Below, in pieces: positions 11,044-22,425 of a stretch of 64,000 nucleotides of DNA. The position numbers and the translations under genes were made by a program. Origin of the DNA: Phyto melanocephala (lineage: Eukaryota > Arthropoda > Insecta > Diptera > Rhinophoridae). Position 1 is the stretch's first letter, and every line of letters starts with the position of its first letter. The notes below the pieces were generated by a model that saw only the letters and a program-made list of their open reading frames with translations, was not told the origin of the DNA and searched no databases. The stretch covers positions 79,239,797-79,303,796 of the forward strand of contig OW799233.1 in the NCBI GenBank assembly GCA_941918925.1, in the 5' to 3' direction.

Positions 11044-11762
11044 TGCTAGGCGCACAATTGGGACGAACGACGAATTTTTCGTCGCGAATATTCGTCATCA
11101 AAAATAAAACACATTTGTGTTTATGAGAATGCATACAATTGTGGCGTCAGTCGAAGTTCGCTATACGCGGCGAACTCTGCATTAGATTTTTTTCTATTTC
11201 TTAGGCCGGCGAACGACGAACAAATTGATACAAAGTGACCATTTTTTATTAAATTTGGGTTTACTTCTCAACTTTTTAAGAAAACAAAGTTAGTTTTTAT
11301 TTTAATTATTGTTTTATTTTTTATTTAAAAACATTTAAAATAAGTATAAAAAAGTTAAGTACGAAAATTTGTTTTTATTTGTGTTTTTGCAAATGTTTAA
11401 GTTTATTAAGTGATCTTTTTTTCATATGGTCACACTATAAGCTATTATACACAAACAAAATTTTTGTTATTGTTTTATGCACGTACACACAACATTCTTT
11501 GCAAACGTTTGGTTATTCGTAAACAAGCTTTTATTATTACGGAAATTATATTTATTGTTTTGTTGAGTTTCACAAAAAATTAAATTCTTCGATTATTTTT
11601 GTTTTTGCTTTGCATAAACACTAAAAAATTTTATCAACTATAAAAGATGTAACTTTTTCGTCGTTGTTGTGCTTCACACGACGAATTTGCACAACGAATT
11701 TTTACCGAAGAGTTCGTCGTGTTGGGCGAAATTTGTCGTTCGTCCCAATTGTGCGCCGAGCA
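11044..11762. mobile_element. PIF/Harbinger-type MITE
   Basis: 719 bp. TIRs begin TGCTAGGCGCACAATTGGG and TGCTCGGCGCACAATTGGG, continuing GACGAACGAC; direct TAA repeats flank it (11041-11043, 11763-11765). The interior is non-coding and has extra GACGAA/TTCGTC motifs. Its TIR resembles that of the Harbinger element at 24281-33617, so it may be that family's non-autonomous derivative. Confidence 0.7.
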
Positions 11763-11769
11763 TAAAGGT

Positions 11770-12620
11770 GCTAGGAAGCGCTAGAAAGCTAAAATTATTT
11801 ATGCTTCAATATTCGTATATATTTGAAAATATATTAGTTTTTAAATCACCTCAGAGATAATTTTGTGACTTTAAGGCGATTTTTGTTACTGCTTTTAGTA
11901 CTTAGTTATAAAGCAGGAATTAAAACGACAAATGTCTTAGCAAACTTACAATTGTTAGGAGTAAAAAATGCTTTACCAAAATTTACGTTTTAAAAAAACT
12001 GTTGTCAACGGTGGATATCTGCTCGATAATTGTGTTTTAAAGGTCTTGAACTGTAGTGGGATTATTACTGTAAACTTTCGATTTAAAAAACCTCACAAAA
12101 ACCAGTTTAATGATATCAAATCACAAGATTTTGGTAGCCCATTCACTCTTCATTCTGTTGAAACCACATATTCCCCACGTTTGAATTATAAATTTTCGAC
12201 AACAAAAAGCTTCGGATAATCTCCCTGTAGCGGTTTCACTTGAGCATTGTTACTTATAATTTTAGACACCAATTTAATTTTAGATTTAGATAATGGAATT
12301 ATCGAAATTCTTCCCTGACAAAGGTTTTATGATTTTTTGTCAGTTTTAATTTTGTGATATTAGGGTGGGAAGAACTGTGATCTGGTGGGTAAATACTAGA
12401 AGAGAATACTTGAGATCAATGACTGTTGAAGCAAAACATTAGTCTCCTTGAGACAAAAGCTTCGATACAATCCGACTATAAATCTGAAAATGCTGATGAT
12501 ATAATAAAAAATGTATTTTAGCGACTCTTTAGTTCGGCAAGAAAAAAACTGTCTTGCAATAATAACGCGGTACTCTTACCTCCTACAACGCTATTTTTAT
12601 AACGCAATTTTTTTTATAAA
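11770..12620. other. Intron sequence without a recognised feature
   Basis: AT-rich, with one 83-codon open frame at 11968-12219 that shows no domain, no splice support and no repeat match I recognise. Confidence 0.4.
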
Positions 12621-12863
12621 TCTATATATGTATGTATATAAAACAGGATGTATGTATGTATTGAACGTATGAACTTCAAAACAGCTGAACCGATTTTGAT
12701 GAAATTTTTGGGAAATCTTCAGAATATTTGGACGAGTGACACTGTGAAGTCTGATTTTTGATTTTCGGTCTGTGGGCGAAGGGGCGTGGCAAAATCCAAT
12801 TTTCATGTTGCACCACCAATGACATACAATGGTGGCCAAAACTAAAGCAACTCATATTACACT

Positions 12864-13245
12864 TCAAAATAATTGGAAATAAGTGCTCTTAAAAAAACTT
12901 AGACTTTTGTTTTTGATGATGGCGGCACATCTGCGGTGCATTGAATCAATATGCCGTTCAATTTGACCTCTAGGAATGCTGAACCATGCCTCCTGAATGC
13001 GGTCAAAAATGGAGTGTTTGTTTGTGTTAGAATCAATTTTTATCTTGCGATCTACGATGGTCCATAGGTTTTCTATAGGGTTTAGGTCAGGTGATTGAGC
13101 TGGCCACCCGAGAACTCTCACTTTTGATTCACCCAATCAAAGGCATATTTTCTTCCGCATAAGGCAACATTACACACCATTATTGAGCCTCCACCATGTT
13201 TTACGGTGCCTTTACAATATTGAGGTTTCGGCCGTTCGTTTTTTG
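12864..13245 (-). pseudogene. Tc1 transposase C-terminal fragment
   Basis: Contains VLGWPAQSPDLNPIENLW, the third catalytic acidic block (Glu of NPIENLW) of Tc1 transposases, followed by IQEAWFSIPRGQIERHIDSM and a short tail. The N-terminal half, with the paired helix-turn-helix DNA-binding region and first Asp, is missing. Confidence 0.85.
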
Positions 13246-13261
13246 GTCTTCTTACCTTCTT

Positions 13262-15542
13262 CTTTTCGTACAACAAAAACAAATACAAGCAAAAAAATTT
13301 GCCAGATTGTAATTTTGTAGCAACGCCTCGCTACCTGTCGTCACCCGTAGATAACTTCAAATTACAATAAAAAATTAAAATATTTACAGGCTATTTTATT
13401 TAAAATAACACAAAACTTGTGTTAAAAATTATTAATTTTTATTTAGGAAACATTGTTAAAATAAAAAAGTAGCTTAAGCTGTTCATGCTTGTTCTTCCAC
13501 ATCATTCAATTTCGTTCTAAAGACCTCGTCCTTCATAAGCTGTCGTATTTGTGGACCTACAAATATGCCTTCTTTTACTTTAGCATCTCTGATTATAGGA
13601 AATTTGCTCTTTATGTATAGAAAGGCTTCACCATCCTTGTTCATTGCTTTGACAAAATTTTTCATTAGGCCTAGCTTTATATGAAGAGAAGAGTTTGTTC
13701 CTTTTGTTTTAAAGGCTCTTCTGCTACTTTTTTTCCTGGAATAAAATTTACTCTTTTCGGTCAAATTTTAACATTGTAGTGTTTTTCTTTTGCGCGGCTA
13801 TCCCATTTACATAAGAAGCAATAAAACTTAGTATATCCACTTTGCAATCCATTTAACATTGCTACGACTTTAAAATCTGCACATACGTTTCATGAGTAAT
13901 GTGAATATTTCATTTTTTGTAGTATCATCTTCATGCTACAATAGTTTTCTTTCATATTTCTTGCATACGCGAGTGGGACCAATGTAAATTTGTTGCCATT
14001 GTGAATTAAAAAAAACTTGTCTTGGATGAATCAATAAAAAGCCGTCAATCCTCAGATTTATGACTGAAACACAGTTGTCGCAAAAGTCCATCAGCATCAT
14101 CACAAAATATCAAACCTTCCTCTTTGCTGAAATATATTAAAAAAGGTTGTTCTTTATTTCGAGAGTAAGAAACGTTAACGTCCGTTTGCACCAAACTCCA
14201 TTCTTTTCATTGGGATGCAAGAAGCTCAGACTTGGTTTTTTTAAAGCCTTGATTTACAAACTAAGTTATTCATATCAGTTTAATTCGGAAAATAAGGTGT
14301 ACTCGTTGGACTTCCAAATGAATGCGAAGAAACACCCATGCTGGCGTAAGTGGATTCAGTTGCTGCAGAAAGCCCATCTTCTTCATCGTCTCTAGGAGGC
14401 AATGGAGGTAAAAATTTACTTGTAAACTGGTCGTTTGACGCATAAGGTATTTGGATATGTAACTTTATTTTTGGTTTTTTTGGTAAGCCCACGTGTTTTA
14501 GTATGAAAAAAGTAGCAAGCATTTTGATGATTTTGTGGTTCACTCCAAATCGCTGGCTTCATAAACGGCAAAGACTTATGACTTCCTTTTACACAACCTC
14601 TTAAAGAACTTGCACAGCTACTACAACATATTTTCGGCAGCCAATTTTTATCTCTATCATCGATAGGAAACCCAAAATAACGGCAATAAGCATCTTTAAG
14701 CTTGGAAGATATTGTCTCCCGTTGAGAACTTAAAGTTAGATCGCCACATACGTAACAAAATAAATTTGGAGATTTGTTACAAATCCTTGACATTTTGTAA
14801 TATGAAAGCGTTTGTGAATTCTTTAATTGCTTTATTTCTTTACACAATAACAAAGTACACTATAAGATCTATTTACTGTTGCCGATTTTAACCGCACGAT
14901 ATTCAAATTAAAAGTGATTCACTTATTGTCCATCAGCTTCTATACATACAATAAATACTAGAATCTACCCTAATGTTCTTAATTTGAAATCACAGGTAAT
15001 TGAAAAATACTGTTATAAATATTAATTCCAAGAACTATGCAAAATACCGTTGTACTTTAGTTCCATTACCTGCTCAACTAACGAAATGTTACATATATCA
15101 TATGTAAGGCTGGTTGCATTACAATATTGGGTACCTGCGGTAAATTGATAATAAAATCTACATTTTTTAACTGCTTTTTATTGTTTATGGGTTTTTTTTT
15201 ATTTCCAAGACAAGTAGCTCTCAGAAAAAGGTTTAAAATGTTGAAAAAACGATAAGAGATAGAGAAAAATTGTATTCCATTATAATAAATACAATTTTGT
15301 TACACATTTTTTGGTGTTTTATTTTCAGAAATCGGATGACTGGTTCTCGAGTTAGGATTAAATATGTGTCCGTACCTGACTAATTTAGGGGGAAAAATTT
15401 GCCACGCCCATAAACAAATCCCGATCTGATGGAAAAAAACCGACAACGGATTTGAGTTTAGCGCGTCAAAATCCATATAGTCCATCCATATAGTCCAATC
15501 CATATAGTTTTATTAAATGGAGGATTTTGCTGCAGATCAGTG
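13262..15542 (-). mobile_element. Chapaev-3-like element, family 2, copy 1 (left end lost)
   Basis: Closely matches the copies at 40538-46115 and 51849-54764. The right end CAGTG followed by TAA is intact at 15542. The opposite TIR (about 500 bp) is absent and the sequence begins abruptly within Tc1 sequence, so a deletion followed or accompanied insertion. Confidence 0.7.
13483..14853 (-). pseudogene. Family 2 transposase, broken
   Basis: N-terminal piece 14853-14416: LFCYVCGDLTLSSQRETISS, NWLPKICCSSCASSLRGCVK, PFMKPAIWSEPQNHQNACYF with zinc-binding Cys pairs. It overlaps another frame (LPPLPPRDDEEDGLSAATE) and continues, much degraded, to 13764-13483 with LHIKLGLMKNFVKAMNKDGE, FLYIKSKFPIIRDAKVKEGI and FVGPQIRQLMKDE. 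Frame shifts, and the segment with candidate catalytic Asp residues is largely unreadable. The part with the final Glu was not seen. Confidence 0.7.
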
Positions 15543-15839
15543 TAATTTAAAAGAAAAACTGTTCGTCTAAGTTTTTTTAAGAGCACTAATTTCCAATTAT
15601 TTTGAAGTGTAATATGAGTTGCTTTAGTTTTGGCCACCAGTGTATACACATATTTATTTTTTATTATTTTATTTTTTTAAGGCCGTTGTCATGTTTTTCA
15701 AAACGAGATATCAAACAAACTCTTAAATCGGTTGTGTAGTTCCGAAGATATTTACAAAAAACCTATGTTAATAGTGATCCTATCAAAATTTTAAAACTTT
15801 CGAAATGTTGCATTCAAAAGTCCGAGTTTTCGGTTTATT

Positions 15840-17880
15840 TACAGCTCAATGAGCAAATTCAATTCAAACTGCTCTGCAAATTAATCAAATACAAATCGAT
15901 CGACACAGTAGTGATTGAAGAACAAGCCGTTAATTATCCCACTGAATTTTTAAATTCATTGCAAACACCCGGAATACCACCGCATGTACTAACATACCGG
16001 TTGGATCACCGGTAATTATAATTCGTAACTTAAAAGCACCGAAGCTATGCAACGGAACCAGATTGACCATCAAAAACTGTTCACCAAATTTAATCGAGGC
16101 AACAATCATCGCACAGTGGGTTCGATAGTACCCAAAGTCGCGATTAATTCATAGACGCCGTAGTTGTAAAATATTATATTTTTTTATTGATGGGTTATTA
16201 TAAGCACTTAAAAACACAGTATTTTAGAAAAAAAAATTGTTTTTAACCCGTTCAGCGCATTTTAGTTTTTTGGAAAAAAAACCTTAGTTCACAATTTATG
16301 CTGTAACTTTGGAATAAAAAGCGATAAATTAATAAATAAAACTGAAAATCAAAGCATACTCAATGTTTTATTAAAAATTAAAATAATAAATATATTATAA
16401 GTAAATTTCAACAAACTCTGTAATCTTACATTAAATTTCTTTAAATTTACTTAGCTTATGTTAGAAATTATTTAGAATATGTTGAAATTTACCCAATTTA
16501 TAGTAGGAATCTTTACTTGTTCTATTAAAGTGCAAATGAAAACCATACTTCTATGTATGTTCACATGCTTGTGCCCAATTTTTTTATGTAGGGTACAATG
16601 AACTATAACAATTAAAAAAGAGATGGAAGCGTGACACGATATTTTTTAAATGCAGTGTTCGTGAGTTACATAAAATTTTATCAAGAAATTTATTTATAAT
16701 AACGTAAGGTATTGCCGAATTTGTGCGTTAGCTTATTTTTTAGATTTTTTTTAGCATTTAATATACATACATATTGGTATTTAAGCTTTAGTTTTGTTCG
16801 AACATTAAGTGTTTTCGTGATCATTTCGAGCTCGTGAGTTAATTTTAAATTTAATAAAAGCACGAACGTATGCAAAAATTAGGATTCGGTGAAAATAAAA
16901 CAGAAATTATTTTTTGTAAGTGAGCGTGAGTCAAAATTAACTCACGCAACCATCTCTGATAGAAACCAAACTCATTTATAACAATAACTTTAATACCGAA
17001 GTTAAAGACAAAAGAGAGTTAAAAACAAACAAGTTGATTTGTTGTTTGTTTTTTCAGATTAAGTATTTAGCAACTGGAGTTCTTTCACAAAAATTTTAAT
17101 AAGTAAAAAAACGCGGTGCCTCTGCAAAAGTTTGGTGTGGAGTATATAAGCTTAAATACTATATTAAAATATCACTTAATAAAATTTGCTGGATCGCAGC
17201 AAGAAATTTGTTGAAACTCTGTGTATATATCGAAAATACCCCAAATATGGAGCACTTTTGAAAAAATTATTAAAAATATTTGCAAAACATTTATCTAAAA
17301 AACATTAATGTAATTATGTAGCCAAATACCTGAAGTTGATGGTTCCATTTTAATAAAATTACTTTTGGAACGCTTAATAAGAATTATCAGCACCCAAAAT
17401 ATCTCAATTTTCAGTTTTAGGCACGGCACGAAAAATTTTGAAAAATTATTTGACTTTGACAGCTCACAGTCGATAGAGTAATTTACTCGAAACAAAAATT
17501 TTTGGCAAATTATGTTGTCGAATTTAATTACCTTTCACCCAGTACCACACACGAATGTGTAGGATAAAGTTCAGTTTTTGAATTAATCCTCACTTTTGGA
17601 ACATTTCAACCCTCTGTGCATCGGTGGCAGATTCAAATGCGAAGACGTACTTATTCCGCGAACTCCGATAATTTCCAACGATTTACCATTCCAATTCAAG
17701 CGGCTCCAATTCCCTTTGCGTCTTGCCTGTGCTATTACCATCAAAAAAGCACAAAGCCAATCATTGACTATTGCTGGCTTAATTTTGGGAAATTTATGTT
17801 TTTCACACGGCCAGTTATATGTGGCTAGCTCTCGAGTTGGCACGCCAAAAAAATTTATACGTTTTAACACCAAATAAAAT
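15840..17880 (+). pseudogene. Helitron PIF1-type helicase C-terminus, interrupted
   Basis: First piece (15840-16111): EEQAVNYPTEFLNSLQTPGI, PPHVLTYR, a stop, then VIIIRNLKAPKLCNGTRLTI and NLIEATI. Second piece (17624-17877): FKCEDVLIPRTPIISNDLPF, FKRLQFPLRLACAITIKKAQ, SQSLTIAGLILGNLCFSHGQ, LYVASSRVGTPKK. The frame resumes exactly when the 1507-bp insertion and one copy of its 5-bp duplication are ignored. It has stops and lacks the ATPase motifs. Confidence 0.8.
16112..17618. mobile_element. Transib-like non-autonomous element
   Basis: 1507 bp with ends CACAGTGGGTT and CACAGAGGGTT (read inward), flanked by a 5-bp direct repeat CATCG (16107-16111, 17619-17623). About 23 bp after each heptamer-like end lies the same GATTAATTCA block. 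CAC-ends with a 5-bp GC-containing duplication are the Transib signature. No transposase remains. Removing it restores the Helitron helicase frame, which proves it is an insertion. Confidence 0.7.
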
Positions 17881-18157
17881 AACAAAAAACATTGTCTCTC
17901 CGCTGGCCTTAAGATGAAGTAATAAATAAATATAATTTCCAATTTGCCTTAAATACTGTGTTTCTCTTTTATTGAGCCTATACCTACACCATATGTATGT
18001 TATTCTGTAAAAAAACTTTTTAATAGGATTTTTATTTGAAGGCCGTAAATTTCGTTAAAAGTTCAATTTAAATCGTGTGGTAATACTACGCTAAAGTTTC
18101 CTTAGGGCCAGCAACGCGGACCGGGTGAGCTAGTTTAATATATTTAAAAAAGGTCAT

Positions 18158-18512
18158 TTGCAGAATTTATGCTTTATAAGTCTTCACAGTAAAGAAGAAA
18201 TACAATTATTGATTGGATATAGCTCTGACGACCTTTCTTATGTAGAAAATACAAAAGAAGAAAACTTCTCAACAAAATGTATCGAGAAAGTTTTAAATAT
18301 GGCAAAGCAGTTGGAAGAATACATTTTCGAAAACGATCCTAAAAATATAGCAGAAATATTTAAAAGAAACCTTGAAAAAATAGCTATCAAGAAATTTATA
18401 AAGAAATTTCAAATCTGATAGTGGATCCAGTGGAATTAGCACTACTAGAAACAAAACGTCGAGACAGACTGAAATCATACTAAGCGATGAAGAAGATTAA
18501 GATTTGTGGCTT
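18158..18512 (+). pseudogene. Unrecognised open frame, possibly a transposase tail
   Basis: 86 codons rich in Glu, Lys and Ile (CIEKVLNMAKQLEEYIFEND). A one-base shift then continues into DSGSSGISTTRNKTSRQTEI and ILSDEED before a stop. The Ser/acidic end resembles the disordered tails of some transposases, but I cannot name a family. Confidence 0.3.
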
Positions 18513-18809
18513 TATTGTTATTCTAATTTATCACATCTTTGAATTAAAATACTTTAAGTAAATTTGAAATTCCAGTTTTATTTTGTTTTGTTTAAATAAT
18601 TGAAGGACATACTTACATATGCATGTGTTATCACATTATATGTTATGTTTTAATAAATAAATAAATGCAAAAATATGTGAAGATTATACGAGTGCCAGAT
18701 AAGAATTAATTCTGCGATTTGTAACCAAACTCTGATTTTTGTATGGATTTAATGTCTCCGACGATTTCTTATAACTCGGCATTTCTTAGGAACCATTCTA
18801 CCGCATTAT

Positions 18810-19660
18810 ATGAAGGTTGCCTGTTGGTTGGTTGGTTATCGTGGTAGTTCGCTGTACGCCAACAGTCAAGTAGAGTCTATATGACTCCGTTTTGACAGGA
18901 CCACATCACTCGTCAGCTCTTAATGTATCTTAGAATAAATCCAAGAGTAAGGGTACTAGATCCACCCCGTGGCCGTGAGGTATCTCAGTAGATAATTTAG
19001 TCCAACTTCAGATATCGCAGGGAGGCCATCCAGTATATGTTCGCCCAGAAATCTGTGTCTTTTAGCCGCCAGTGCAGGACATTGGCAGAGAAGGTGGAAA
19101 ACCGATTCCTCCATCTCTCTATCCAGACAGCTGCAACAGTGGTCGTTCTATGGAAGTCCGAGTCGACTTGCATATTTGCCTAACATCCAGTGACCCGTCA
19201 ATACCGCCAGCAACCTCGATATGTCCCTCCGACTTCGACTGGTAAGTTGCAATGTACGTCGTGCATCAAAAGAGGTTCCACGTAAGCCGTGCCACCTTAC
19301 ACGTGCTAAGCACACGCCACCTGTCATTAGCCTTCCGGAGAAAGTGTCGGGAGATTCTGCTTTTAATAGTCCCTAACGGGATTGCAACTGCAATTGCGTT
19401 AGAGATATTCAAAGCAGATCCTCTCCTGGCTAGTTCATCAGCCCGCTCATTACCATAGTGGCCCTTATGCGCAGGAATCCAAACTAGAGTAACGTCAGCC
19501 CGCTGACCAAGCCTTGACAGTTCCTTTCTACATTGGCCAACTAAATTAGACGTAGTTATGTACGGCCTGAGTGACAAGAGTGCCGCCTGACTGTCGACAA
19601 ATAAGGTTACCTGTACTTTATATTTAATATATACTATGTTTAATGTCTTACCAAACATTG
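18810..19660 (-). pseudogene. LOA/R1-like non-LTR element: RNase H and zinc-knuckle fragment
   Basis: Minus strand. VTLFVDSQAALLSLRPYI and VTLVWIPAHKGHYGNERADE, LARRGS are RNase H motifs (catalytic Asp of FVDSQ and the HxGxxGNExAD block). Downstream C..C...H....C spacing (CCSCLDREMEESVFHLLCQC) is the CCHC-type end of ORF2 in I/R1/LOA-group elements. 5'-truncated at about 19660, as is usual for LINEs. Frame shifts between the two parts. Confidence 0.75.
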
Positions 19661-19724
19661 CGTTTCAGTTTTAGCTATTAAGTACTTTGTTAATAAGTAG
19701 TATAGGTGTCTTCACTTAATCGTG

Positions 19725-20095
19725 AATAAAATCAACATTTGTCAACAGATTTAAAAAATTTTTAGCTTTTTTATTCTCAATATTTCTAACTTTCTGAAAA
19801 ATTATAAAAATGTAAATTATCTGCCCTCAATATTTTTATTGACGTTTTGAAGATAAAAAATACTACTCATTTTGCATAAAAAAATATTACCATCAGTTAT
19901 TTCTGAATAACTCCAAAATACTTGACACTAAAAAAGGACTTTATTTTGCTGGTATTTTTAAAATCGTACTAATTGTTTTCAAGTAATGGTGAAATTTATC
20001 ATGTCCACAAACTGAAAACGGATTCAAATTGAGCGCATTAAAATCTGTAAGTCCACATATTTTTATTAAACGGCAACTTTTTCTGCAGACCAGTG
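19725..20095. mobile_element. Diverged solo right end of a Chapaev-3-like family 2 element
   Basis: Aligns by eye with the right TIR of the copy at 51849-54764: AATAAAATC, the run to AACTCCAAAA, ACGGATT, AGCGCAT, AAAATC, TATTAAA and the final CAGACCAGTG. Much older than the other copies. No transposase attached. Confidence 0.5.
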
Positions 20096-20275
20096 TCATC
20101 TTTCATATTGTCACAAGTTTTAGCCTGCTCTAGACATCGCGTCGTAGCATAATAATTTCGAATTTTGAACTAGGTCATAACATGGATAAAATTTGCGGTC
20201 GCAAGTGCTTCCTGTAGAGACAAACTTTTGCAGTTTCATTAGAAATTCTAGCTTTTTTATATTGGAACCTTTATA

Positions 20276-20470
20276 AGGTGATCTCTTTAAAAGTTCACTT
20301 ACTATACTTGCAGAATCTGTTTAACCTGTTGACCGCAATTTTTTCAAGACGCAATGATTTCAAGACTTGTTTTGCTCTTCTTGCAATCGTTTTTTGTGAA
20401 CTTTCATTGAACGCCTTTAATGGTAATCCAGCTTTAATATTTTCTTTTGGTTTTTTATAAATAAATTGAG
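20276..20470 (-). pseudogene. Short transposon-like ORF fragment
   Basis: Minus strand reads KKPKENIKAGLPLKAFNESS then QKTIARRAKQVLKSLRLEKI. A Gly-x-Pro-x-x-x-F-x-x-S-S block followed by Lys/Arg recalls the start of some insect transposon proteins, but I cannot assign it. No ends were recognised. Confidence 0.3.
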
Positions 20471-20906
20471 AAATTTGAATGTTTGTATTTATCCAGGATC
20501 CATAGCGACTTACTTAATCACGCTTTGTTTGGTTTACCGCTTTTTACCTTGGCTTAAATCGAATATATAAATTTTCTACAAAACTTTGTGATTGCCACTA
20601 ATCAATATGAGAATTAGAACTACTGCTCATTTTTCCACAAACATGGCTTACGGAACGGTAAAGCCTTTTATTTTCGGGTATTATCACTCTAATTTGTTTA
20701 TTATTTTTTGTTTGTTTCTTTTTTAATCGGCCAATCTCGGCAGATAATTTCTAAAAATAAATTCTCATGGTTATCACAGCGAGTAAGTTGAGCTTCAAAA
20801 CAAAAAAAAAATCATTTAAAAACTCCAGTCCAATAAAAAGTTGCATGCTTTTAAAAATGAACAATTTCATATAAGTATTTTTGTTGTTATACCCTTCACA
20901 CAGTGA

Positions 20907-22425
20907 ACAAGTAACAGTGCTATATTCGGCCGTGCCGAATCTTATATACCCTTCACAACGTGTAGTCATGCAATAACAATTGTTTGTATTACCATTCATC
21001 CCATATAAAATACGTGCATACGTACACGTTAGAATAAATGTGGCATCGAATCCCAGCTGAGCCAAAAAAATTTTATTTTATTTTATTTAATATATTATTT
21101 ATATTTTATTATTTTTTTTATATTTATACCCTTCACACAGTGAAAAAGGGTATATATAGGTTTGTCATTCCGTGTGAAATTTCTACAATTTTCATTTCCG
21201 ACCCCATAAAGTATATATTTTCTGAAAGCTTATGAATAGAGGAGTCGATTAAGCCCTGACCGTCTGTCCGTCTGACCGTCTGTCCGTGTGTATGTTGAAA
21301 TCAACTTTTTGAAGCCCCCCGACATAGGTTGGACCCGGGTAAGGTATTAAAATATCAGAAATATTCGGGAGTAGATCGGTATTGAAAATCAGAAACATCG
21401 GTACATAAACAACTGAGATATGAGCAAAAACCCACGACCACCTCGATTTTCTTTTCATAAAAACAACATTACAACAACAACATACATACATACAAACGTG
21501 TATACTGGTTAGAGAAAACGTGGCATCGAATCCCAGCTGAGGCAAAAAAAAATTTTTTTAAATTTTTTTAAAATTTTTTTTTTTAATTTTTTTTTTATTT
21601 TTTTTTTATTTTTTATTTAATATATTATATATATTTTTATTATTATTTTTTTTTATTTTTTTTTTTAATTTTTTTTTTATTTTTTTTTTGTTTTATATAT
21701 ATTATATATGTATATAATAATTTTTTTTTTTTTAATTTTTTTTTTAATTTTTTTTTTTTAAATTTTTTTTTTATTTTTTATTTTTTTTTTGTTTTTTTTT
21801 ACATACATACGTGAATTTACTGTTATTGCATGACTACACGTTGTGAAGGGTATATAAGATTCGGCTCGGCCGAATATAGCGCTTTTACTTGTTTTTTTTA
21901 AATTTTTTTAAAAAATTTTTGTAGAAAAATTTTTAAAAATTTTTTTTAAATTGTTTTTTAAATTTTTTTAAAATTTTTTTTTTTTTGTTTTTTTTATTAT
22001 TTTTTTCTTATTTTTAATATTTTTTTTTTTGTAATTTTTTTTGTTTGGTATGTTTTTTACATGTATCTATGTATGTATGTTGTTGTTGTAATTGTGAAAA
22101 AAAACGAGGTGTTCGTGGTTTTTTGCTCATATCTCAGAAAGTTATGGAGCGATTGTGCTGAATTTCAATAGCGATTCATTCCTGGATATTTCCAAGAGAT
22201 AGATACCATATACAGATCTGAGGAACATATAGTTGCTTCTAAAAGTTGATTTCAACCAACACACGGACAGACGGGCAGACGGACAGACGGTCAGGGCTTA
22301 ATCGACTCCTCTATTTATAAGCTTTCAGAAAATATATACTTTATGGGGTCGGAAATGAAAATTGTAGAAATTACAAACGGAATGACAAAGCTATATATAC
22401 CCTTGTGCACCACAGGTGAAGGGTA
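20907..22425 (-). mobile_element. Middle DINE-1-like element of the nest (family A)
   Basis: Reads on the minus strand from ACCCTTCACCTGTGGTGCAC at 22424 to the TTCGGCACGGCCGAA hairpin near 20930. It is split by the inner plus-strand copy at 21128-21893. The segments on either side of that copy are in the order seen in the uninterrupted copy at 8676-9424. Confidence 0.75.
21128..21893 (+). mobile_element. Inner DINE-1-like element of the nest
   Basis: Starts ACCCTTCACACAGTGAAAAA, has the GTCTGTCC core, a long T-rich tract, and ends with hairpin TTCGGCTCGGCCGAA plus TATAGCGCTTTTACTTG. It is the shorter 5' variant with AGCCCCCCGACAT in place of the AGCAACTATATG block. Confidence 0.75.

Larger units (their letters stand above)
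12827..15642 (-). mobile_element. Tc1-like element, itself interrupted
   Basis: TIRs CAATGGTGGCCAAAACTAAA (12827) and CACTGGTGGCCAAAACTAAA (from 15642 inward), extending about 80 bp, flanked by TA. It lies inside the Helitron. The interior is replaced from about 13262 to 15542 by a Chapaev-3-like element, and part of the Tc1 gene is lost. Confidence 0.8.
12621..18133 (+). mobile_element. Helitron relic split by Tc1 and Transib-like insertions
   Basis: 5' end TCTATATATGTATGTATATA after an A, with the GCTGAACCGATTTTGATGA motif found near Helitron 5' ends. 3' end GGACCGGGTGAGCTAG followed by T, so it lies between A and T as Helitrons do. It carries the last part of a helicase in two pieces. The Rep domain and most of the helicase are gone. 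The Tc1 element (12827-15642) and Transib-like element (16112-17618) came later. Confidence 0.75.
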
